This document shows positions 1 through 13,200 of a DNA stretch of 64,000 nt, one piece after another. The notes beneath the pieces are model-generated. The model ran no database searches. It was not told where the DNA came from and saw only the letters and a list, made by a program, of their open reading frames with translations. Origin of the DNA: Macrostomum hystrix (taxonomy: Eukaryota > Platyhelminthes > Macrostomidae); assembly GCA_950097015.1 (NCBI GenBank), contig CATNEN010000033.1, positions 3,270,001-3,334,000 on the forward strand, read 5' to 3'. Within the stretch, counting starts at the first letter, position 1, and each line of letters begins with the position of its first letter. The position numbers and the translations under genes are program-made.

Positions 1-1025
1 GGGAGAGAATATACTAGATGGGAGAGAATAGACTAGATGGGAGAGAATAGACTAGTTGGGAGAGAATAGACTAGATGGGAGAGAATAGACTAGTTGGGAG
101 AGAATAGACTAGATGGGAGAGAATAGACTAGATGGGAGAGAATAGACTAGATGGGAGAGAATAGACTAAATGGGAGAGAATATACTAGATGGGAGAGAAT
201 AGACTAGATGGGAGAGAATAGACTAGATGGGAGAGAATAGACTAGATGGGAGAGAATAGACTAGATGGGAGAGAATAGACTAGTTGGGAAAGAATAGACT
301 AGATGGGAGAGAAAAGACTAGTTGGGAGAGAATAGACTAGATGGGAGAGAATAGACTAGTTGGGAAAGAATAGACTAGATGGGAGAGAATAGACTAGTTG
401 GGAAAGAATAGACTAGATGGGAGAGAATAGACTAGATGGGAGAGAATAGACTAGATGGGAGAGAATAGACTAGATGGGAGAGAATAGATTAGATGGGAGA
501 GAATAGACTAGATGGGAGAGAATAGACTAGTTGGGAAAGAATAGACTAGATGGGAGAGAATAGACTAGATGGGAGAGAATAGACTAGATGGGAGAGAATA
601 GACTAGTTGGGAGAGAATAGGCTTGATGGGAGAGAATAGACTAGATGGGAGAGAAAAGACTAGATGGGAGAGAATAGACTAAATGGGAGAGAATATACTA
701 GATGGGAGAGAATAGACTAGATGGGAGAGAATAGACTAGTTGGGAGAGAATAGACTAAATGGGAGAGAATATACTAGATGGGAGAGAATAGACTAGATGG
801 GAGAGAATAGACTAGATGGGAGAGAATAGACTAGATGGGAGAGAAAAGACTAGATGGGAGAGAATAGACTAAATGGGAGAGAATATACTAGATGGGAGAG
901 AATAGACTAGATGGGAGAGAATAGACTAGTTGGGAAAGAATAGACTAGATGGGAGAGAATAGACTAGATGGGAGAGAATAGACTAGATGGGAGAGAATAG
1001 ACTAGATGGGAGAGAATACATGGGA
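1..1025. repeat. 19-bp minisatellite array, unit GGGAGAGAATAGACTAGAT
   Basis: About 53 head-to-tail copies starting at the window edge, so the true array may be longer. Variants (tagtt, taaat, tatac, aaaag) recur in blocks: the block near 651 recurs near 841, ten units later, which shows multi-unit duplication. The unit resembles the reverse complement of the 20-bp array at 41515-42335. Confidence 0.97.
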
Positions 1026-1743
1026 AGGTCACGTACAGTGTTTGTTAAAAAAATTCTGATGCTTTCTCTAACACGCCTCGCACGATTAAAAATATCATAG
1101 GCGAATTAGGAAATGTCTGCATCAAGCTACTTATAGTAAGTCACGAAAGCCTATGATAAAATATTAAAAAATAAAGCAACTATTTTGTGAGTTTGTTTAG
1201 TGAAAGGCACTTCCAATATTAATTGCATCAGATTAGTAATAACGATCAGAGCTAGAAGTTAAGCAAGTGTCTAATCGCCACTTATTTGTATAATTTCACT
1301 TTAACACAAGATCTTCATTAACAGCAGCACTCAATCTCCCAGCGGAGGCTAATAAAGACATAAATAAACTTATTTTGTATAGATCATTTTTTCAGAAGGC
1401 AGCGTGCCCAGAACGCAATAGCTCAGAAAAGTTTCGATAAATAAAAAACAATGAAAAGATAGTAGGCTAAAATATATGGGCATGCATATATATAGGATTC
1501 AATAGGTTTTGTGTGCTGTCAATCTGCTATTTCAGAACTGCGTCTATATAACTGTACCTAAAAGGTATGGGACATAAATGTGCGGTAAAAATCAAATAGC
1601 AAACGCTAACACCAGCGAGACAGCAGTAGAAAATATATACGCCCTTTGTTATAACGTAACACTAGGCTTTTGTAGGCCGGGTATCCGTTATGGTCTGGTT
1701 CACCATGGCAACAATGAAAGTTCCAAGGCATCGCCTGCTCTCC
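1026..1743. other. AT-rich spacer, nothing recognised
   Basis: Low-complexity AT-rich sequence between the first array and the stop codon of the minus-strand acidic exon at 1744. It probably holds the 3' UTR of the SH3BGRL gene, but I see no unambiguous polyadenylation signal and no coding pattern. Confidence 0.4.
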
Positions 1744-4643
1744 TTAGTCCTCATCGGCCTTCGACTCGCCTTTCTTTTCCTCTTCCTTCCCCTCGTCGTC
1801 GGGTTCGGCCGATTTCTCGGCCTCGGCCTTCGGTTCTTCCTCAATCTCCACTTTAGACTCTTTGTCTTTCTCGTCCGCTTCTTTTTTATTTTGCTCGGTC
1901 TCTTTGTCCTTCTCCACCGAGTCTTTGTCCTTCTCCTCCGAGTCTTTGTCCTTCTCCTCCGAGTCTTTGTCTTTGTCATCGGATTCTTTGTCCTTCTCAG
2001 CTTCAGCTTCTTTAACTTTCACATCGGCCTCATTATCCTTCTCCTCCTCCGCTGAGGCTTCCTTCCCATCGGAATCTTTGTCCGGCTCATCCGAGTCCTT
2101 GTTCTTGTCCGCTGGCTCTGGGGCTTTGTCTTGATCATCGATTTTATCACTCTGCGGGTGAACATAATAATTGGTTTGAAAGGGATTAGCACAATTCGCA
2201 GGCCAGTCCCAGATAAACCTGAGAATTACCTCAGTTTCACCTTTTAGAAAGTCCACCAAAGCCAGTAGAGTTGTCGGTTAGTAAAAATGAAAGCGAAACA
2301 CGTCAAGCTCTTCTCATGCAGGACGGCGGTCTCATCGGCAGCTGTTGCAGGTGGGAAAAACTTTCAACTCTTGCACACAAAAGCAAACTCGGCTTTGGTA
2401 TGGAAAAGCTGCATTAAACAGTGCACACTATGCAGAGATCACGCAAAATTTGAGAAAAGCTTTATGCGAAAACGTGATTAAACGTGTGTTCTGAATCTGA
2501 AGGATAGTCTATAGAAATAAAACTAATTAAACTTCCTAATCATAAACACGAACATAAGAAATCTGCAATCAAAGGAATTAAGCCTAAGAAATCAATAGGT
2601 TAGTACAGAAAACGACTTATCAAAAGAATCTGAGCATGTGACAGCCAAAACTGAGGATCTGGGAGAATGGCAGCTCAAACTGAGGATCTGGGAGAGTGGC
2701 AGCTCAAACTGAGGATCTGGGAGAGTGGCAGGTCAAACTGAGGATCTGGGAGAGTGGCAGGTCAAACTGAGGATCTGGGAGAGTGGCAGGTCAAACTGAG
2801 GATCTGGGAGAGTGGCAGGTCAACCTGAGGATCTGGGAGAGTGGCAGCTCAAACTGAGAATCTGGGAGAGTGGCAGCTCAAACTGAGGATCTGGGAGAGT
2901 GGCAGCTCAAACTGAGAATCTGGGAGAGTGGCAGCTCAAACTGAGGATCTGGGAGAGTGGCAGCTCAAACTGAGGATCTGGGAGAGTGGCAGCTCAAACT
3001 GAGGATCTGGGAGAGTGGCAGCTCAAACTGAGGATCTGGGAGAGTGGCAGCTCAAACTGAGGATCTGGGAGAGTGGCAGCTCAAACTCAGGATCTGGGAG
3101 AGTGGCAGCTCAAACTGAGAATCTGGGAGAGTGGCAGCTCAAACTGAGGATCTGGGAGAGTGGCAGCTCAAACTCAGGATCTGCGAGAGTGGCAGCTCAA
3201 ACTGAGGATCTGGGAGAGTGGCAGCTCAAACTGAGGATCTGGGAGAGTGGCAGCTCAAACTGAGGATCTGGGAGAGTGGCAGCTCAAACTGAGAATCTGG
3301 GAGAGTGGCAGCTCAAACTGAGGATCTGGGAGAGTGGCAGCTCAAACTCAGGATCTGCGAGAGTGGCAGCTCAAACTGAGGATCTGGGAGAGTGGCAAAC
3401 AAAGTGGAGTATCTGGGAGAGTAGCAAGCGAATTTCAAATATCCTAATTTCGTAATCGGTGACTAACCGTTATAAAACTGAATCTATCCCACTATTTGAA
3501 GTGGGATGCAGAAAATCTACATGCACAACAATGAACACAAAAACTGGAATGCACACGATAATATTTAGTAGCTATAATACAGAACAGGCATAAAAACTGA
3601 ATAAAAATCGCATGAAGCAAGCTAACAGAGACAAAAAAATTAGAGCAAAAGCAAAGCTTAAAATAACGCGGGATCTTAGCACTGTGAAAGCATTAAAATA
3701 TCCTGATTAGTATCATTTTTCTACAGCTAAAACACGTGACACAAAGGAAAGAGTGGGGGATGAGAGTCATTCCTTCGGTGGCACCTTTTCCGTGTTCAAC
3801 TCGTCATTTCCGCCCTTCTCATCCGGCGCGGCGGCGATCTTCTTCTGGAAGCAGATAAAAGTAGTGTAAAGATATTTGTTATACATGCGCACCACAGTCT
3901 ACTCACAGTAACGGGTATAGTAAAACTGTATTAAACTAGAAAAGCTTTCCGAAAGTGCATTTAAAAAGCAAAAAAGCAACGCCATGTAGAAGACAGCTAA
4001 GATTTAGGCTAGGGCATTAAAATTTTATAACCAAGGGAAAATGTAGCTAAGCTACAGAACAGTTTCTTTAAGAATCGTGTATAAAAGCATCGATACCACG
4101 TGCCAATTATTGATTCCCAAATATTAGCAAACCTCGAAGCAAAGCACGACGAAAGCTTCCAGTCCTTTTAAATCTAGAGTTAGAGAAGGACAGGTGTGGA
4201 ATAATAACAACCTTTCTACTATGAAAAGACCAATATTTCATCTAATGAAAATAAACGTTTTGAGCTTCAACAGAAGACTAGCGGAGTTGCAAGGTTAAAA
4301 ATGATTCACCTCCTTGGCGCCGGGTACCTGCAGGTACACCTCGATGTTGTCGTCCTCTACTGCGTCGTAGAAATCTTGCGCGTCCTGAGTGTTTGGGAAA
4401 ATAATTATGCGATTAACTGGGAGACAAGATATTTGCGCCTTTTGCGCCTCATCCTCGACTCACCCCAATGTAGTTGGTGTCGCGCAGCAGGTGAGGCGGC
4501 ACCACAGCCTTGGAATGCGACTTGGCGGCCTCCTGCATTTCGGCTTTGGCCTCGGCATTCTTTGGGTCGGAGATGTCAATCTCTTCATACTTCAGGCCCA
4601 GGCTGTCTAAGATTCGCTTCATGTAAGCCTGCTGCTCCTTGAT
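1744..4643 (-). CDS. SH3BGRL: SH3BGRL-family thioredoxin-fold protein, first exon not found, alternative last exons
   Basis: Four minus-strand exons are joined by GT-AG sites, all in phase 0: 4464-4643 (60 codons starting IKEQQAYMKRIL), 4310-4384 (25 codons containing DFYDAVEDDNIEVYLQ), 3767-3844 (ends EKVPPKE-stop) and 1744-2151 (ends KADED-stop). The first two match the SH3-binding glutamic-acid-rich-like fold: the post-IKKKQQ helix, a proline pair before the NxxYxG motif, then the acidic helix and VYxxL strand. The family is a small glutaredoxin-like fold lacking redox cysteines. Exons 3767-3844 and 1744-2151 give two in-frame C-termini; the second is very acidic and lysine-rich with EKDKDS-type repeats, as in the longer SH3BGR proteins. 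The usual first exon (M, R, VYI, then S/G-rich) should lie above 4643 on this strand, but I could not identify it. Family assignment is strong; the use of each last exon is inference. Confidence 0.82.
2645..3428. repeat. 29-bp minisatellite array
   Basis: About 27 copies of a 29-bp unit containing GGATCTGGGAGAGTGGCAGC and ending in a CTCAAACTGA-like tail. The second to sixth copies carry a shared variant (ggtc for gctc). It lies in the intron between the two candidate last exons of the minus-strand SH3BGRL gene. The 82-codon open frame inside it is a by-product of the unit. Confidence 0.97.
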
Positions 4644-4683
4644 CTGATTGGGTTAAATGAGAAAGTGCATGGGAATCGAAAGT

Positions 4684-5345
4684 ACTTTTTAACAGTAGGA
4701 CTACCAAGCCATTTTGCCGCCCGTTTTTATACCAAGGGGGGGATTTTTCCCCCCTGACACTTTTTTTTGCTGCACCCGAATGGAACAATGCAAGCACACG
4801 AAACTCAAGAATACGGGCCAACTTTTTGTTGCGCATCTCCTGAAACAAGAAGCAAGTCGCCAGCTCTTCCGACCGTCGACATATTCAATGTTTCTGGCCG
4901 AAGGTCCGATTTTTCCCATAAGAGCTAGTGTATTTCATACACCCCTATACACGAATTTGCACTGCGCCTCAATGCGGCCTTTCCAGACCTTCAAACTTTA
5001 TCAGCATGTCACCCGAATGTGCTTGCATCATCTCCGACTTCGGCGGTCACCGACCTTTATCAAGACGGAGCTGCTGGACCTTCAACAAGTGGCACCAGCC
5101 GACTATGGAGTCCCTAAAGCGAATTTCTCTACTTTCGCTGATCACGCCTCGACATTGGGCAACACTCAACTACCTTACATGCTCTTCTAGTCCGTCAACC
5201 AATCAGTCACCACCCCGACGCCGTCAGCACCGTCAGCAGGGTGCCTCCAGCTGGCGATGGAGCAATTGTTCCGTTCGGGTGCAGCAAAAAAATTGTCAGG
5301 GGGGAATTTCCCCCCTTGGTAGTTCTACTGCTAAAAGAGCTGGTT
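4684..5345. mobile_element. Non-autonomous element with long imperfect terminal inverted repeats
   Basis: The left end (4691-4790) and the right end (5265-5345) are reverse complements over about 70 bp. Shared parts are AACAGTAGGACTACCA, a G6-then-C6 core (ggggggatttttcccccc) and TTTGCTGCACCCGAA. The left end carries an extra 28 bases that include ccattttgccgcccg. The interior of about 470 bp has no transposase-like frame. It sits 41 bp beyond the 5' side of an SH3BGRL exon. No clear target-site duplication could be defined, so the superfamily is unknown. Confidence 0.7.
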
Positions 5346-5654
5346 ACTAACTAGAGTGAGGGAGAGCATGGTTGTGGTAGTTATGAATAAGGTCCTTAAA
5401 ATAGCTTGTAAATGACTAATTCAATTGCAAGGATACAATCAAATTATATACGAATTTGTTCACAGCATTTTTTCATTCTGTATATATATTGGCATGTAAA
5501 AAACTAGCTAATATTAGCAAACATAACAAACCACAAGTCAATCTTATGCATTCACTATTGGAAGTTCAGAGCTTTCCTGTTCGTTAAAAGTAAATATGTG
5601 TATAACTAGATTAAATACATAGATTGAAAAAAAAATATATATATTATAATATAT
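5346..5654. other. AT-rich spacer, nothing recognised
   Basis: Spacer between the inverted-repeat element and the SINE. The missing first exon of the SH3BGRL gene may lie here or further right, but no convincing candidate was seen. Confidence 0.3.
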
Positions 5655-5990
5655 AGGGGTCGGTGGCAGAGTGGTTAACATGTTTGCCTCTTGCACCAAT
5701 GTCCCTACGTTTGATTCCATGGCAAGGCCACATTTATTTGGTGCACAGCTGCAGAGAGAAGGCTTGGGGGATTGTCATGTAATTTATGCCCTTGAGGGCC
5801 AATCAAAGTGTACACTGCCTGACAATGAGAAAGTCAGGGCAGATGCACACCCTGTGTGAGCATATGCTTGCATACAGTATCTGTCTGCATATGTGCTTTA
5901 GGGTTAGCAAAATGGGAAAAAGTGCCAAATCGCTGGCTGCAGGTCTAGTGTCACCAAATGATGTGACATTGCCTGCAGCCCTCCTGCAAT
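5655..5990 (+). mobile_element. tRNA-derived SINE-like element, family B
   Basis: The head carries a pol III A-box-like stretch (ggtggcagagtggttaac) and a B-box-like cgtttgattcc at 5708-5718. A body of about 250 bp and a tail (gcctgcagccctcctgcaat followed by tta repeats) come next. A second copy lies on the opposite strand at 61424-61728 and matches along nearly the whole length, including cttgggggattgtc, gtgtacactgcctga and gtcaccaaatgatgtg. Head and body together indicate a SINE rather than a functional tRNA. Confidence 0.8.
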
Positions 5991-7297
5991 TATTACTATT
6001 ATACATTATATTATATATATATATGAATACATTATCTATATTATAATATATAAAGAAGAGAAAAGTAACAGTAAGAAAATATTTCTAGCTAGAAAAAATA
6101 AACTCAACATATAACATAAGCAGTATGTTCTTATTTGGCCTAATAATCTTAAAAATAACTTCATATTTAGAAATATCTACGTCTAAATATATTTTACATT
6201 TTAATTTGTACAACTCATAGCTACAGCACTTATAAATGGTAAAATATAGTTTATTATACAAAGTTTCAAGAATGGCATCAATCTAATTTTTACTTCTTAG
6301 ATATAACATCTAAGCAGATTTTCTACTCAAAGTTTGAAAAAAGCTAAAAGCAAGCAGATAAAGTTCTCGCTCATGCTTTGCAAAAAAAACAGACATGACA
6401 TATGATTAAAATACTCATTCTTACTTTCATACTTCCAGAAGTTGATGAAACAAAAAGTCGCAAGGACATTGTGTTGCAAAAATAGCGAAACAAAGAAAAT
6501 AAAAAATAAAAATAGGAAGTCTGTTAGTCAGAAGTTAACCCAATAATAAGAAACTATTTTTGCCGCATTATCCAACTACGATAACTTATTGAACTTAATT
6601 TATTGTTATTTTCGTGCATTTGAAATTCTAACAAAACAAGATAACGACATTTGTTCCATAATAAAAATCGATGCTCATTTATGCAAATTCAGTAGTATCA
6701 AAGGCAAGAAAAAGTGTTTACACAAGCAACAAGATTAGAAAGAAAAAAGAAACTTCCATTTATGCAAAATATGTGATGAACGCAGTAAATTTCGCGGCAA
6801 TATTGCATAACTGGTGTATTTAAGTTAAAACAAACAGGTATTATGGAAACTTGACTTTCAAATATATGATGACTAGAAGAGATTTTTTCAATAGTATACA
6901 TTTATTTGTTTGTTTGCAAAGAAAGCTTTAATTATATGTGCATCTTATACCTTAATTCAGTTTCTTGCTTTCTTCGAAACAAAGGACAAAACACCCCGCG
7001 AAAGGACCGAAAGAAATGAAAAGGATAACAATATAAGTAGCCAGAAATCTAGGTTAGATCCGTTTGAAGAATAGATCATCGCAAAGACTTGAAAAATATC
7101 ACTTTTTGCCAGTTTCGCTTTAAAATAAATAATTACTTGTCAAGCATTCTAGCAATGTGGAATTTCTCTTTATAAAAGAAGAAAGAAATTCTTGCACTTC
7201 AATCCAGTCGACTAGCTAATTAAGCGAGACAAAACTGTTTAGACGGTGTCAATTTTTGTAGTTTTCTTTAGTTATAAGCCTATAGTATCGAGATACC
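5991..7297. other. AT-rich upstream region of the GAK gene
   Basis: AT-rich sequence containing the presumed promoter and 5' leader of the plus-strand GAK gene and perhaps the missing first exon of the divergent SH3BGRL gene. The ATG at 7298 is preceded by gataccATGG. No TATA box can be singled out in such AT-rich DNA. Confidence 0.35.
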
Positions 7298-10200
7298 ATG
7301 GCTGCTCTATTCAATTCCGCTATGCGCTACTTTAATACTACTGGTGGAGCAGAAAAGTGTGATGACTTTGTTAACCAATCCATTGAAGTTGGTCAGCAAT
7401 CGTTTAGGATAAAGCGTTTTATTGCAAAAGGTACGTCTGTTTGACTTTTTGCACTGTATTTTTATAGGTAGCTGTAGAGTAGGAAAGTATAATTTTAAAT
7501 AGTTTACCTTGGCCTAAAATATAAAAATAGTTTTAATTAAAACTTCTTTTCTATATTTCCATTATTTATTTGGGTGCCATGCATTTTGGTATTAGTCACT
7601 GCTTTTTGGTACAGCTCTTTGGGTGGGACTGCTTTTGGTATTGTGTGGTCAATAAAAAACTCGCCACATTATGCAATTTAAAACAAACTTATTTTACCAA
7701 CTTTCAGATATAGTTTGTTCACTGTCTTTAGGTTGAAGTTTAACGTAAACATAAAATTAAAACAGGCATTAAAACAGGCAGCAAAATGGCTTGGTAGTCC
7801 TGCTGTTAATTTCAGATGCAAGTTCTTAAAATAAAGTTTCTTTTATTTTAAGCCTATGGTTTTGCTATGTGGGCTCATATAGCCTCTTTGCAGATATAAG
7901 TTTCTAGACAAAAATATCAAAAGAGGTTCTGTAAGGCTATTATTATAAGTGAAATCAAGGCATTCAGAGATGATTTGTTAAGAATTATCTATATCAGAGG
8001 GCAGAATGTACATTACTTTTGTGGACATTGTCTAATAAAACAGCCATGGCTAGAAAGTTTCATGTTGACCACCCTGTTGTCCATATGATTGAATCAAAGC
8101 AAAGTCTTGTAGATGGTAAGAAAGGCACAAGACAGTTAGCAGTTTTTGGTACTAATCCACTTTTTGTGCATAAATAAATATAGGTTACAATGGCAGTGGC
8201 TTGGATCAAGAACACAATTGGGTCAAAGAATGGCCATGTTTAACTAGCCTTAGCCAACTAATTTTTAGGGTGACCTAAGTACTTTGTTTGAGACTATGAT
8301 ATGCTTTAACTGTAGAAGTGTGTTTTATGCAAATATTTTTTAAACATGCAGCTTTGCTAAAAAACTGATTACAAAAGCTTAATTTATGTATGTATACATT
8401 TTTATATTCATTAAATATAAATTTTACTCAATCCATTTCATTTCAACCATATAATACATCATACTTTTTGTTAGATGAGATGAGAGCCTGATGATGCCTG
8501 GCACAGGACAAAACATGTCACAATAAAAAAACTCGAACTTATTTTCCCTCAATTTTTAATGAATGTAATTACATAAGAAATCTGGCTTGAAACAGAAACC
8601 ACAAATTAACAAGCAGAATAAAAATTTGAATAAAAAGCAAATAATATTTTTCCTATCTGGAATAAACTAGTAACTGTTTTAAGACGCTGCTAAGTTCAAT
8701 ATAGATAACTAAATAGTTATGCAATTCTCACTTTGTTTTTTAGCACCTGAGCACAGTGGTGGTTTCAAACCGTCAATAAAAAAGGACATTAAATCAATAA
8801 GTGTATTATTGTGTCTAATGCTTGACCCAGCACCATTAAAGTAATAAAAATGATACAAAACAATAGCTTAGTGGCAGTAAAAATGTTAGATGGCTTTATT
8901 TTTTATTAAGACATGCATATTTGAGGACAAATATGGCTTTTTGTACACTTTACTAGACTTGTAAAACGGACTTCATTTTTCTCTATTATCTTTAATCCTC
9001 GTCAGGTGGTTTCGCTTTTGTCTTTGAGGCCACAGAAATCAAAACTGGTCGAGATTACGCAATCAAGGTAAGCATTTTAATCAGTCTGTCGCTTTGCTTT
9101 ACATGCTTGATCATCCAGTGATCATTAAAAGAGGTTGCAGTTATGTTTTCAGAGCGTTAGACTCACGACTTAAAGGTCTTGGGTTCGATTCTTGACTTCA
9201 CTAGTACAAATTGTCCTTCAGTCCACCCAGCAGTTAAATGGGTACCAGCCTGGGCTAACTGGGTATTCAGATTATTAAATTGTTTTACAAAAACTGTCAA
9301 AAAATCCTCAGCGCCTGCTGGCAAACGAGAAGTCCAAGTGCAAGGCCATCCTGCAGGAGATCGCCCTGTTGAAACGACTGTCCGGGCATCCCAACATTAT
9401 CGACTTCGTTGCCGCGGCCACCACCGAGAAGGACGGCATGACTGAGTACCTGGTGGTGACCGAGTTCTGCCCCGGCGATCTGGTCAAGATTCTGGAGACT
9501 CGCTGGCCCTCCAAGCCGCTGTTTCCTGACCAGGTGACGCTCATCTTCTTCCAGGCTTGCGCAGCTGTTGAGTTTCTGCACAGCCGCAGTCCGCCAATAG
9601 TACACAGGTTGGTCATGCTGGGCTTCTGCTTGGCCTGATCTGTTGTGCCGACGGGTTTTTTATTCATTGGGGATAAGGGGGGTCAGCTTCAGGCTCGCCG
9701 AAGGCTTCAGGCTTGCAGTAGTTGCTGAATCGGCTTCATGTTTACTGAAGGGTTAGTTCAGATGGTTAGCTTTTCAGGTTCAGTGAAGGATAGGTTAAGA
9801 GGGCTAGCTTCAAGTTCAGTGAAGGACTGGTTAAGAGGGCTAGCTTCAGGTTCAGTCGAAAGACTGGTTAAGAGGGCTAGCTTCAAGTTCAGTCGAAAGA
9901 CTGGTTAAGAGGGCTAGCTTCAGGTTCAGTCGAAAGACTGGTTAAGAGGGCTAGCTTCAGGTTCAGTCGAAAGACTGGTTAAGAGGGCTAGCTTCAAGTT
10001 CAATCGAAAGACTGGTTAAGAGGGCTAGCTTCAAGTTCAATCGAAAGACTGGTTAAGAGGGCTAGCTTCAGGTTCAGTCGAAAGACTGGTTAAGAGGGCT
10101 AGCTTCAGGTTCAGTCGAAAGACTGGTTAAGAGGGCTAGCTTCAAGTTCAATCGAAAGACTGGTTAAGAGGGCTAGCTTCAGGTTCAGTCGAAAGACTGG

Positions 10201-13200
10201 TTAAGAGGGCTAGCTTCAGGTTCAGTCGAAAGACTGGTTAAGAGGGCTAGCTTCAGGTTCAGTGAAGGACTGGTTAAGAGGGCTAGCTTCAGGTTCAGTG
10301 AAGGACTGGTTAAGAGGGCTAGCTTCAGGTTTAAGTCCTTCAGAATTTAGATGGGCATAGATAGACGCGGTACATCAGCCAAAGCTCCCGCCACTTCAGG
10401 GACCTGAAGCTGCAGAACCTGCTGGTGTCCGGCCAGCACACGATAAAGCTGTGCGACTTCGGCAGCTGCACCACCCGGCTGCACTACCCGGACAGCTCCT
10501 GGACAGCCGGCCAGAGGGCCACCGTTCAGGACGAAGTGACGGAGAACACCACTCCGCAGTATCGGGCGCCGGAAGCCCTGGACCTGTACCAGAACCTTCC
10601 CTTGGACACCGGCATGGACAAGTGGGCCCTTGGCTGCCTGCTGTACGTGCTCTGCTACCAGCAGCACCCGTTCGAGGACGGCGCCCGGCTGGCCATACTG
10701 AATGCCGCCTACCGCATGCCGCAGGACGACACCACCTTTGCCCACCTGCAGCCGGTCATTCGCGACCTGCTGGTTGTCAATCCGCTACAGCGACCGGATT
10801 TGTCTCAGCTGATGTCTCACTTGGAGACTCTCGTATCGCCCGGCGTAGATCCCAGGGGACCTGTACAGGGCCTGCTGCCTGGCAACCCCGTCCCCAGGGT
10901 GGCTCATCAGCAGACGCCGCCTCAGCCGCCCCCACCGCAGCAGCAGCAGCCACCAGCAAGACCACCGCCACCTGCGAGGCCGCCTGCTGTTCCGGGTCAA
11001 GGTGGTGAGACTGATGGGCCAGCAATGTTTCTAGTAGCAAATTAAACTCAGAGGCTAGGCCAGCAATCCCTCTTCAACCACAATGGCTAGGCTAGCAGTC
11101 CATTCTTCAATCTCTGAGGCTTAGCATTCCACTTTAGTTTCCATCAACCTCAGAGGCTAGGCTAGCAATCCACTCCTGTCCAATCAGCCTCAATAGCCTA
11201 TCAATAGGCTAGACTAGCAATCATAACTAAATATCTTCAATCCATAAATATTTTAGGTCATCAAACCAGTGAAAATCCGGCTGCCCCGGCCGCGGCTGGC
11301 GTCCCCGCTGGGTCGGTTCTGTCGTCATTCATGGGCCAGATTCGCGCCGCCAGCGGTCGGATCACGGAGACGGTGGCAGCCATGAGCCGGGAGGGCTTGG
11401 ACTTGCATTACCTCACCAGCCGGCTGGCCGTCATGTCCTACCCGGCCGAGGGCCTTGAGTCCGCCTATCGCAATCACTATGAGGATGTTCGCGCCTTCCT
11501 AGACTCCCGGCATCCGCGCGCCTACGCCGTCTACAATCTCAGCACCAGGCGCTATCCGGCCAGCAGATTTGAGGGCCGGGTCTCCGAGGTCGGCTGGGAG
11601 GCCGGAACGGCGCCACCATTGACCTCCCTGTTTGCGATTCTGCGCAACATGCAACTGTGGCTGCGTCAGGTGATTCTGAGGGACTAATACTTTCGTAGAA
11701 AACTTTTTATCTCATAAAATCACATTTAACCCGTCCAGAATCCATTCGTTGTATCCTAGTGGCAGGAGCGACTTGAAGGTCAGAGGTTCGATTCCCGAAT
11801 CCACTAGAACAGTTTGTGGCCCATTAGCATGACACTTAACTCTACATTGCTTGAGTTCATTCAGCTGTTAAATAGGTACCTGCATCAGCTGGGGGTAATT
11901 GCGGTTGGGTCTAGCATCCCCCAGTCCATAGACTGAATAGTCAGGTGTAATTAATTAGTCATTATTATTGCAGGGACCGAACACAGTGTGCGTTCTGCAC
12001 TGCCTGGACGGCAAGGCCAGCAGCGCGATGGTCGCCGCTGCCACCTGCTGCTTCCTTCGCCTGTTCCCGTCACCGCGTCACGGCCTTGAGCTGTTCACCT
12101 CCCGCCGCTGCCCGCCTCATATCTCGCCGTCGCAGCGTCGCTACGCAGACTACGCGGCGGCGATGGTAGCCAGCCCGCCGCGGATGCCGCATCGCCAGCC
12201 GGTGATGCTGGTGACCCTCACGTTGGCCCCGGTGCCGCTATTCAACAGGCAGCGTCGAGGCTGCACGCCCTACGCCGAGGTTTGGGCCAATGGTGACCGG
12301 GTGCTGACGACCTGCCCGGAGGCCTACGAGTCCATGCTGACGGCTGTGGCCGAGGATGGCAAAGTGCGACTCGGCCTGAACATCTCGGTGTGCGGCGATG
12401 TCACCATATCCGTGTTCCACGCCAGATCCACCATTGGCGGCAAACTGCAGGGCCGGGTGAGTCAAGGGCGCCTTTGACTACATCCTTGAGGGTATGACCG
12501 ATGACCGATTGGTATGACTCACTGAATGACCGATTGGTATGACTCACTGAATGACCGATTGGTATGACTCACTGAATGACCGATTGGTATGACTCACTGA
12601 ATGACCGATTGGTATGACTCACTGAATAACCGATTGGTATGACTCACTGAATAACCGATTGGTATGACTCACTGAATGACCGATTGGTATGACTCACTGA
12701 ATAACCGATTGGTATGACTCACTGAATAACCGATTGGTATGACTCACTGAATAACCGATTGGTATGACTCACTGAATAACCGATTGGTATGACTCACTGA
12801 ATGACTGAACGATCGGTATGAGACAATATTACCTTGACGCGTTGATAGGCTTAAATAAAAATTGCTGTAATCCATGAATGGCAACAGGTAAATATTTTTG
12901 GTTGTGAGACTCTAGTTTATTAAGAATACGGTGGCATTTGATGACCGTGGACGTGACACTTTCAAAAGTTTGACAAAATATAATTATTTTCAGTCTCGAA
13001 ATTGGTTAAGAAAGGTAAAGCATGTCTGGCTGTTATTTCTACGAATTTCGCAGCATTTTTGATTCCGCTGAAAAGGTTTTTGTTCGACCTTTACTTGCGT
13101 TTTTCATGTGTTTAATTTTCCTTTGTGTGTAAGATTATTAACTCTAAGCATTTTTTCCAATGTTCGAGTAGATGCTTTCACGTTGGTGTTCGGACAAACT

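Noticed and set aside
1-1025. Resemblance of the arrays to CRISPR arrays
   Set aside because: There are no unique spacers; units are directly head to tail, the genome is eukaryotic and no cas genes exist.
8046-8183. 45-codon frame from an ATG with good context in GAK intron 1, with a GTAAGA donor-like site
   Set aside because: No similarity, no acceptor of a partner exon, and the frame would not fit the kinase lead-in; likely chance or an old element piece.
9130-9275. Possible functional tRNA genes at the SINE heads
   Set aside because: Heads are degenerate in the acceptor and anticodon stems and continue into the shared SINE body.
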